Source: Bodo saltans
Taxonomy: Eukaryota; Euglenozoa; Kinetoplastea; Eubodonida; Bodonidae
NCBI GenBank assembly: GCA_001460835.1
Contig: CYKH01001563.1
Span: forward strand, 885-48,622
Direction of reading: 5' to 3'
DNA: 47,738 nucleotides
The notes beneath the pieces are model-generated. The model saw only the letters and a list, made by a program, of their open reading frames with translations, ran no database searches and was not told where the DNA came from. The translations under genes were made by a program, and so were the position numbers. Below are positions 17,250 to 24,113 of this stretch, piece by piece; position 1 is the stretch's first letter; every line of letters starts with the position of its first letter.

Positions 17250-18518
17250 ATGTTTGGTGCTGCACGGAGAATATCCTCGTCGTCTTCCTTGAGGCGGCGA
17301 GTGCCCACTACTGTGGGTAGAGGAGCATTTCCTACCATGACTTTGAACTCTGCAGGAGGAGAAAAGGAGGAGCTCTCTTGTGCCTTCTTCTTCGTCTCGT
17401 GCAGCATGGCCACTTCGTGCCGTCGTGCGTCGTCGTCGACGTCATCAACTGCTGCAGCTTCTGCAGCGCCGATGTCTTCGGCGTCTGCCACAACAAAAAG
17501 CTGGAACAACAATGATCTTCTTTTTTCGTCACTCGGATCATCATCATCATCGCAGCAGAATCTTCTACCATCTGAAACGCAGCTTTTTGACGTTTGCCGA
17601 GCAGAGCTGCGGGCAGAGGAGTTGAGGGATGCAGTGGAGGGTGTGCCAGCCATTGCACCGATGGTGCCCCCTGGGTGGTCCATGGAGCCTCGTAGCACTA
17701 ATTCAAATTATTTTGTGCTGACGCGTCATCCGCCCAGACAACGAGGGACGAAGGCCTCCTCCTCCTCGCCGACCGAAGATGAAGATGAGGGTACTGTCAT
17801 GTCAAGCCACCGTAAGTTCCGCAGTAGGCAACAAGAAGAGATCGAACGCATGGAACGAGACCTCCTCGCGAGACGAGCCTCCACATCCTCGTCGTCACAA
17901 CAAAAAAAACAACAGCAACAACAAGCGGCACTACGTCTCCTTCCTGTTGCACCGAGTGTGCAGATCTTCTGCCCCATGAGAACAATTGACCCATCTCTAC
18001 ACGACTCCTCAGTAGACTTATGCGAGTGGACCGGATTCGATGTTCTTGTTAGAAAACAAGGAGGAGTAGGAGGCGGAGGTGCTGGCGTTGCAGAGCCGGC
18101 GCGCTCGACAGATGTGATCATGTTCTCAATGGCATCGGTGAACAGTGAGTTGCGTCTTCGAAGCGTTCAAGTTGTGTCACCCAACCAGGCGAAAACGGCA
18201 ATATCAGTTTCGAGACATATTTCAGACAGCCCCGGAAGAGAGTCCACTGTATTTGCCACGTCTCCTGCGGCTGCTCTGGAAGTCGTAACGGCGTTCGACT
18301 TAACGGGAGAGTACTACCGCGATACACAGCTGTACAAAGGTCCTCTGTTATCAGAGCTCAGCAAACCCATGCAGGAGGAGCTGCGAAACTACGTGCATAA
18401 CGCGCTTGGGGTGACGGCCGAGGTGCGAGAATTTATTGCCCAGATGTTGTTTGTCTTGGAGCAAGAGGCGTACACTGCGTGGTTGGCGCAGATTGGCCAT
18501 TTCTGTTCGCGAAAGTGA
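17250..18518 (+). CDS. p22/MAM33 (mitochondrial glycoprotein, gC1qR-like) family protein
   Basis: The product is 422 residues from the ATG at 17250. The N-terminus (MFGAARRISSSSSLRRRV) is a good mitochondrial presequence. Ser-rich linkers surround the conserved parts: an early strand-helix block (LFDVCRAELRAEELRD), a central strand region (VDLCEWTGFDVLVRK, then DVIMFSMASV) and the diagnostic C-terminus (YKGPLLSELSKPMQEELRNY, then IAQMLFVLEQEAYTAWL). MAM33/p32 proteins are acidic trimeric matrix proteins. Trypanosome p22 associates with RNA-editing factors, so a role in mitochondrial RNA metabolism is plausible but inferred. It is longer than usual because of the Ser/Gln-rich inserts. Confidence 0.75.
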   Translation: MFGAARRISSSSSLRRRVPTTVGRGAFPTMTLNSAGGEKEELSCAFFFVSCSMATSCRRASSSTSSTAAASAAPMSSASATTKSWNNNDLLFSSLGSSSSSQQNLLPSETQLFDVCRAELRAEELRDAVEGVPAIAPMVPPGWSMEPRSTNSNYFVLTRHPPRQRGTKASSSSPTEDEDEGTVMSSHRKFRSRQQEEIERMERDLLARRASTSSSSQQKKQQQQQAALRLLPVAPSVQIFCPMRTIDPSLHDSSVDLCEWTGFDVLVRKQGGVGGGGAGVAEPARSTDVIMFSMASVNSELRLRSVQVVSPNQAKTAISVSRHISDSPGRESTVFATSPAAALEVVTAFDLTGEYYRDTQLYKGPLLSELSKPMQEELRNYVHNALGVTAEVREFIAQMLFVLEQEAYTAWLAQIGHFCSRK

Positions 18519-18524
18519 TCTGTG

Positions 18525-18555
18525 GTGTGTGTGTGTGTGTGTGTGCGTGTGTGTG
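18525..18555. repeat. (GT)n microsatellite
   Basis: A nearly pure GT repeat with one C interruption directly follows the TGA of the p22-like gene, within its 3' UTR. GT/CA repeats are common in kinetoplastid UTRs; no specific role can be assigned. Confidence 0.85.
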
Positions 18556-18792
18556 AAAACGATGAAAGTTGAAACACGCTTTGTACACTCACAAACGGAC
18601 TCATTGTTGTTGTTTTCGGTTTCGTTTGAGAATTCTTTTGTTACGTTGTCTGACAAGTTTTTTGAAAGCCTACTAGTTAGTTGGGTACTCTTCTTTTTTT
18701 TCTTTCCATCGTCTTTTCAACAGAATTAGTGAGCGTTTCAGAAACACTTGAGTTTCTTTTTTTTCCTAGAACAACAATCCCCTTCCACGATC

Positions 18793-19260
18793 ATGTCATC
18801 TATCCAGCATCACCTCTCTGAAGAGGAGCTCGCCGAGTTTCGTGAAATCTTCGACCTTGTCGACGAGGATAAGGGAGGCAGCATTAGCCGTGCAGAATTG
18901 AAGAAGCTGATGATCACCCTTCGCCTAAAACCCACCGAAGAGGAGCTCGATGCAATGATGAAGGAAGTCGATAGCGACGGTTCCGGCGATATTGACTTCA
19001 ACGAGTTCGTCACCGTCATGTCGCGGCGCGTGCAGGCTGATTACACCCCTGAGCAACTCCGTAGTGCGTTCAAGGTGTTTGAGACCGACACCGTGCCTCC
19101 AGGGTATGTGTCCACTGAGATATTAGAACACGCCCTTACTACGTATGGGTCGGATAAGCTAGCACCGGAGGAGGCAGCTGAGCTGTTGGCAACGGTGGAT
19201 CCTGAGAGCACAGGGAAGATCAATTATATGGAGTTTATCAACATGATGAGCGGGAACTAG
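18793..19260 (+). CDS. EF-hand calcium-binding protein, calmodulin/centrin-like
   Basis: The product is 155 residues from the ATG at 18793; the frame is open 15 codons upstream through the T-rich splice tract but has no earlier credible ATG. It has a four-EF-hand layout. EF1 (DEDKGGSISRAE) and EF2 (DSDGSGDIDFNE) are canonical calcium loops. EF3 (ETDTVPPGYVST) is degenerate and should not bind calcium. EF4 (DPESTGKINYME) is near-canonical. Spacing and length fit the calmodulin/centrin group, but the sequence is too divergent to be calmodulin itself. The likely role is Ca2+-regulated binding in flagellum or cytoskeleton (inference). Confidence 0.88.
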   Translation: MSSIQHHLSEEELAEFREIFDLVDEDKGGSISRAELKKLMITLRLKPTEEELDAMMKEVDSDGSGDIDFNEFVTVMSRRVQADYTPEQLRSAFKVFETDTVPPGYVSTEILEHALTTYGSDKLAPEEAAELLATVDPESTGKINYMEFINMMSGN

Positions 19261-19560
19261 AAAAAAACTAGTAAACCGCCGTGTAGAGTAGAGAGAGAAA
19301 GAGGTTGTCCAACATTTCACTTTGGAGACAAGACACAAAAAGTAAACAAAACCGCACCCCGTTCACAAACATCCATGTTGTTAGTTCATCAACACAAACA
19401 AACAAAAAAAGTGCCAACATCAATCATCATTGCCGCGCAATTTCTTCGCTGTCCCTCGCATTAAATTTCGTCTTGGTTTTCTCCTTCGGGAACAAAAAAA
19501 CAAGAAAGAAGAGTACCAACCCAATATAATAATTTTGCTATCCCTGTGTGTATTTTTTCT
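19261..19560 (+). promoter_or_regulatory. Spacer with acceptor tract
   Basis: A pyrimidine-rich run at about 19467-19490 is followed by A-rich sequence with AG dinucleotides (about 19503-19520), about 45-60 bases before the ATG at 19561. No gene is seen. Confidence 0.3.
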
Positions 19561-20811
19561 ATGCCAGTCTCTCTCTTTGCTCAAAAGTTGGGCACAGGCA
19601 CCAACGCTGCTCGTCGTTGCTCCGACATCGCCATCTCTCACGGCTTCCTCGGGAGCTGCAACAACTGGGCGACTGTGGGCAAGAAGTTAACCAACCACCC
19701 CCTGGTGGCGGAGAGGCTTCGACATGCGTATGCCCTAGACATGCGTAACCACGGCCGCTCCCCACATACACCGAAGCACTCGAATGCGTTGATGGCGTCG
19801 GATCTTGATTTGTTTATTGCGAATAGAATGGTCAATACTTCAGCGACGGCCGAGGTAAGCGATGATGATGTAAGCGGCCAACATGTGCTCATTGGCCACA
19901 GTATGGGTGGCGCAGTGACGATGAATGCGATTTATCGTCGTTGGTTTGAACGGTGGCGCAGCGAGAACTCAATCGACGCCCCTCCCGCCGCTGGCGTTGC
20001 GGATGGTGGTGCAGGAAAGAGCGAAGACGACGTGAATGTCGCCAAGGGTATCTGCGAGCAAGATAACTTTCTTGCCATGAATCTTGTCCCAGCTGCGTCT
20101 GCGGCGTTGAAGAACAAGAATAAGAATGCGGCAGCAAGCAGCAGCCACTTGAGTGCGACGGAGGAGGATGACAACAATGTGTGGTGCTTCGAAATGCCAA
20201 AAACAGTGTCCCAGTCGAAGAATCGTGTCGCAGCGGCCGTTATTGTTGACATCACACCAACCATGTCAAGCCACCGCCCAGCTACCTTCGATTCGGTTCA
20301 GGAAGACCTTAATGCAATGAAGGCGCTCGATTTGAACACGCTGCACTCCATACAGGAGGGCACAGCGTTGCTCGAGGCCCTTGGTGTGAAGAGCTCTCAA
20401 ATGAGGAATTTCCTTCTCACAAATCTTGAACGAATAACGAACAATAGCAGCAGTAGTAGCAGCAGCACGATAGGAGGACAACAACAACAGCAGCCAACCT
20501 ACCGCTGGAAGTGTAATCTTGGTGTCCTATGGAAAGATTTCGATAAAATTCTACTGCCCCGCGACACGTTCGATCATTCTGCGTACTCGTCCATCTTGCC
20601 GCCCCCGCCATGCCCGATGCCGGTGCTGTTTGTGTTTGGTGAAAAGTCCCCATACTACAACAATCGTACGGAGAGAGAAAAGATCCACAAATACTTCTCC
20701 AACGCGGAGGTGGTCGTGATTCCAGACGCTGGGCACTTTGTGCACTACGAAAAGATGGATGCGTTTGTGGAGCAGGTGGCGCCGTTTGTGTACGAGCACA
20801 TGGGGATCTAA
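19561..20811 (+). CDS. Alpha/beta hydrolase, ABHD11-like
   Basis: The product is 416 residues from the ATG at 19561; upstream codons lack an ATG. The fold is clear: an HG oxyanion region (ISHGFLGSCNNW), the strand ALDMRNHGRSPHT, the nucleophile elbow GHSMGG with Ser114, a later strand LFVFGEKSPYY, and the catalytic His392 in DAGHFVHYE. ABHD11-like proteins are mitochondrial serine hydrolases and the motif order matches them best, though the substrate is unknown. About 110 residues of low-complexity insertions (Ala/Lys/Asn and Ser/Gln runs) sit in the lid region between the Ser and His blocks. The N-terminus is short and could be a weak presequence. Confidence 0.85.
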   Translation: MPVSLFAQKLGTGTNAARRCSDIAISHGFLGSCNNWATVGKKLTNHPLVAERLRHAYALDMRNHGRSPHTPKHSNALMASDLDLFIANRMVNTSATAEVSDDDVSGQHVLIGHSMGGAVTMNAIYRRWFERWRSENSIDAPPAAGVADGGAGKSEDDVNVAKGICEQDNFLAMNLVPAASAALKNKNKNAAASSSHLSATEEDDNNVWCFEMPKTVSQSKNRVAAAVIVDITPTMSSHRPATFDSVQEDLNAMKALDLNTLHSIQEGTALLEALGVKSSQMRNFLLTNLERITNNSSSSSSSTIGGQQQQQPTYRWKCNLGVLWKDFDKILLPRDTFDHSAYSSILPPPPCPMPVLFVFGEKSPYYNNRTEREKIHKYFSNAEVVVIPDAGHFVHYEKMDAFVEQVAPFVYEHMGI

Positions 20812-21403
20812 ACTAACAGCTCACATGTGAGGAAGTGTTGTTTTGCCTCCCATCGTCAACAGAGTCAGTTGTGTGCGCTGCAGGTTGTTGGGTGTGCGAT
20901 GATCCATCCGAGATGACTCTCTCTCTCTCTCTCTCTGTGTCTGCTAGAACTTTTTTTTTTTTTTTTGATGAAGTGAATTATTGAGGCGGTATGACGTGGA
21001 AGTGGCGTGACGACCTCGAAGTTGCCAACCAGCGACCCAACGAGAGAGATGACATAGTGTTTTTTTTTCTTGTTGTTTTTCTTTCGCCGCAATAAGCGAT
21101 GGAAACATTGAGTGCTCACACTACTCTAAACTGCATATCCCCTCCTCCCCAATTGCCGCATAGATATTTTTTCCCGCTGGTTCTCTCAACGGAGCAAAAA
21201 AAGTTGAGAGTTCCGGAAATTCTTTTGCGCTTTTATGTTTGTTTTCAATGTTCTGAAAAAAACCGAAAAGATGCTTATTACATTCAAAATCAGTGTACCG
21301 CTTCGCTCTTTCTGCTTTTTGATATTTTCAAGCAATCGTAAGGACGCATGTTACACACAGGCGCCACTACATCGTCTCGTATCGAAACAAACACCACAAA
21401 CCG
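20812..21403 (+). promoter_or_regulatory. Intergenic spacer with CT and T tracts
   Basis: Contains a (CT)n run at about 20917-20936, T runs at about 20950-20965 and 21060-21068, and a T/C-rich stretch at about 21301-21328 followed by AG near 21332, about 70 bases before the ATG at 21404. No gene is seen. Confidence 0.35.
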
Positions 21404-22741
21404 ATGAGCTCCAACTTATCCGTTCTTTTACAACCAAACTCTGCCATCAACTCCGTTGCGTTCAGCCCCGACGGCAAACTGCTAGCAACGGGCAGCAATG
21501 ATTCTGCGACGAAGTTGTGGCGCGTTGCTGATGGTATGTGCACCGTGGCTCTTGCTGGCCACACCGGCGCAGTAAATTCTGTTGCGTTTAGTCCCGATGG
21601 CACGCTGCTCGCGACGGGCAGCGAAGACAACACGATGAAGCTGTGGCGCGTTGCTGACGGTGTGTGCACCGCAACCCTTGCTGGCCACAGTGCCACCGTG
21701 AGGTGCGTTGCGTTCAGTCCCGACGGCACAATGCTTGCGACGGGTGGTGAGGACAAGACGATAAAGCTGTGGCGCGTTGCTGACGGTGCGTTCACCGCAA
21801 CCCTTGCTGGCCACAATGACTTCGTGATGTCTGTTGCTTTCAGTCCCGACGGCACGCTGCTCGCGACGGGTAGTGAGGACAAGACAATAAAGCTGTGCCG
21901 CGTTGCTGACGGTGTGTGCATTGCGACCCTTGCTGGCCACATCGCGGCTGTGGCGTTTGTTGTCTTCAATGCAGACGGCACAATGTTTGCATCAGTAGGG
22001 GCAGATGGCCTTTGGTTAGTTTGGAATGTGAACTCAAACATGCCATTGTGTTCCAAGAAACTTCTTGACGTGAACGTTGATGATGTAGTGTTCGTTAAGT
22101 GTGACAGCCAGTGTTGTGTCCTTGAGTATTGTTGTGATCGAAACCCGACGAAGCTGCGTGCTGAGTTTCAGTGGACTACGCAGAAGAACGATGATACGAA
22201 TCCGAACGCATCTGTTCCGTTTTTTCCGCATGTTTTCTTGGAGGACGTAGCTGTTGGGAGCGTCATTGCCGGAGGCTCGTCGTGTGTGTTGTACAACTGT
22301 ACTTGGCGTGGAAGAAACTACGCACTGAAAAGGTACTACCCGTACGTTATTCGTCAAATTGCACGCGAAATCGCTATTGCGCCATATCTGCAGCACCCCA
22401 ACATTGTACGCGTGGTGGCCATTGTTGACTCTTCCGATGGTGATGCTCAAACTGTGGGACTGTTGATGGAACTGACGTCGGATTCGCTAGCAGTTGTGTT
22501 AGCATCACCTTCACGCCCCCCTCAAGCAACGATATTGCGGTGGCTGCACGAGGCTGCTCAAGGCATCGAGTACGCGCATCAATGCAGGGTGGTGCATAGC
22601 GACATCAAGCCGGAGAACATTATGACTGTTGTCAATGAGCAGCAGCACGGTGGCCAAAGTGACGGACTTCGCTTCGGCGAGCATTTTATCCACTCTTGGC
22701 ACTTTAACAGTACGTGGAACGCCGATGTTCATTGCGCCTGA
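21404..22741 (+). CDS. WD40 repeats + N-terminal half of a protein kinase (5' part of WD40-kinase-PARP fusion)
   Basis: ATG at 21404. Residues about 14-210 are five WD40 blades of exactly 42 residues each, with strikingly uniform units (VAFSPDGTLLATGSED, KLWRVADG, TLAGH). A linker then leads into a kinase N-lobe: a Gly-rich loop (IAGGSSCVLYNCTWRG), the VAIK-type lysine in YALKRYY, an alpha-C Glu in REIAIAPYLQHPNIV, a hinge (LLMELTSDSL) and the catalytic loop VVHSDIKPENIM (HSD in place of HRD). Directly after PENIM, at about 22622, the frame loses kinase similarity. The matching continuation (activation segment and C-lobe) lies one base out of phase in the next entry. I therefore read 21404-23942 as one gene with a single frameshift; residues after about 407 in this frame are probably not native. 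Confidence 0.8.
   Translation: MSSNLSVLLQPNSAINSVAFSPDGKLLATGSNDSATKLWRVADGMCTVALAGHTGAVNSVAFSPDGTLLATGSEDNTMKLWRVADGVCTATLAGHSATVRCVAFSPDGTMLATGGEDKTIKLWRVADGAFTATLAGHNDFVMSVAFSPDGTLLATGSEDKTIKLCRVADGVCIATLAGHIAAVAFVVFNADGTMFASVGADGLWLVWNVNSNMPLCSKKLLDVNVDDVVFVKCDSQCCVLEYCCDRNPTKLRAEFQWTTQKNDDTNPNASVPFFPHVFLEDVAVGSVIAGGSSCVLYNCTWRGRNYALKRYYPYVIRQIAREIAIAPYLQHPNIVRVVAIVDSSDGDAQTVGLLMELTSDSLAVVLASPSRPPQATILRWLHEAAQGIEYAHQCRVVHSDIKPENIMTVVNEQQHGGQSDGLRFGEHFIHSWHFNSTWNADVHCA
21452..22035 (+). repeat. Five 126-bp WD40-coding repeats
   Basis: Units begin at about 21452, 21578, 21704, 21830 and 21956, exactly 126 bases apart. The first four are highly similar even at DNA level (for example the recurring GGCCACA and GTTGCTGACGGT blocks); the fifth has diverged. 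Such internal uniformity indicates recent amplification or ongoing homogenisation. Confidence 0.85.
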
Positions 22742-23942
22742 GTACGCCGCTGGTGACACTGGTCCAACGAAGGCCTCTGACGTGTTCAGCTTCGGAATGA
22801 CGATGTGGTGCGCACTGGTGCCCCCAGGCACTGACCACGGTCTTGGTAGAATTGATCTTCAAGTGTGCCGAGCGCTAGACAAAGGTCGTCGACCACCGGT
22901 GGCAGCACTCGATCCGTTGCATGCGCACCTTATTGAGCGGTGCTGGGCAGAAGAGCCATCGCAGCGACCAAGCATGATTGAGGTTGAAGAGGCTTTGCGC
23001 AACTTGGTTGGGACCTCAGCGCAACCACGATCGAGTCCCTCATCGCAGTTGTGGACGACCCTGCTTCAGTCGTATCGTATGGAATCTGCATTGGCAGCTT
23101 TGCAGTACCGCCCAGTGGGACGAATCTTCTTCTCAGATGATATTGTCGATACGACCAACCCTTGTTATCGATTTGTTGCCGGGATGGCTGGCTCCTTGTC
23201 GACCAAAGTGCGGCGGGTTGTCATGGTGGGCGTTGATACTCAAACGGTTATCTCTTTTGATACTCTCCACGCAACTGAATTGGACAGTCGTTCCGTCAAC
23301 CCTGCCCTAAGCGAGAAGAACCCTACGGATGCTGCTTCAGTGGCGGGCCTTAACCGTTTGATGCAATCCTTCATTCCCGTCGACACTGCACCGGGCGAGC
23401 CACTGCCGTCTGCTCGCTTGCTTTTTGCGTGGCATGGAACAAAGCCAGACAAGATTGCCGCTGTGTGTCGAGACGGCCCCAGATCGCTGCGGACAACGGA
23501 CTGCGGATACTTCGGTGCTGGATCGTACTTTGCCCTCGAGGCCGCGTATGCTTTGCGCTACAGTCGTCCGGAGCCCGCCACCGGTGCTTGCGCCGTGATC
23601 CTGTACTTAATTTCTGTATCCCAAGTGAGGGTGATCACGCCGGAAAGGGATTATCGCAGGGTAGAAGACGACAACACTCCACATCTGCACGGCTTTAGTC
23701 GGTACTATTTGGGCAATAGGGACACCAATATGGCCCTTGCCCCTGGCTGCGATGCGCATTTCATTCCGGTGAAGGAATGCGGGTGTGTGCACCCACTCAC
23801 TGGGCATGTCATCCCTCGTAATGTTCAGTATCAAGCCGTAGATGAGTCATCTGGTGAAGCGGAAGCGCATGAGATTGTGATTGGAAGCCATCATCGGTGC
23901 ATCCCGATAGCCATTGTGTACTTTGGAATGGAGGAAATTTAG
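22629..23942 (+). CDS. Kinase C-lobe + PARP-type ADP-ribosyltransferase domain (3' part of WD40-kinase-PARP fusion)
   Basis: This frame is shifted relative to the upstream part and overlaps it by 113 bases. It opens with the kinase activation segment (KVTDFASAS, DFA in place of DFG), then RGTPMFIAPEYAAG (APE motif), SDVFSFGMTMW and CWAEEPSQRPSM, a complete TKL-like C-lobe. After about 100 residues of linker comes a PARP catalytic domain: AWHGTKPDKI (NAD-binding His, codon 23433-23435), GYFGAGSYFALEAAYALRY (Tyr codon 23526-23528) and, near the end, HEIVIGSHHRCIPIAIVYF with Glu (codon 23871-23873). The H-Y-E triad of PARP enzymes is thus present. The first in-frame ATG (22635) is unlikely to be a true start because it would begin inside a kinase domain. 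Confidence 0.8.
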   Translation: MSMSSSTVAKVTDFASASILSTLGTLTVRGTPMFIAPEYAAGDTGPTKASDVFSFGMTMWCALVPPGTDHGLGRIDLQVCRALDKGRRPPVAALDPLHAHLIERCWAEEPSQRPSMIEVEEALRNLVGTSAQPRSSPSSQLWTTLLQSYRMESALAALQYRPVGRIFFSDDIVDTTNPCYRFVAGMAGSLSTKVRRVVMVGVDTQTVISFDTLHATELDSRSVNPALSEKNPTDAASVAGLNRLMQSFIPVDTAPGEPLPSARLLFAWHGTKPDKIAAVCRDGPRSLRTTDCGYFGAGSYFALEAAYALRYSRPEPATGACAVILYLISVSQVRVITPERDYRRVEDDNTPHLHGFSRYYLGNRDTNMALAPGCDAHFIPVKECGCVHPLTGHVIPRNVQYQAVDESSGEAEAHEIVIGSHHRCIPIAIVYFGMEEI

Positions 23943-24113
23943 TTTTATGCGTGATAAAATAGATGCACCACTCGTGTCGGTTTTTTTTGTTTAGAGTTGC
24001 AAGTATGATTTTTTTTTGCCTCTGCATGCCTGTGGCTGTGCTTGCATTGAAGTGCTTCTCGCTGTCGTTCGAGAAAGGAAAAATAAAAAGAAAAAAAAGA
24101 GAAAAAAACACAC

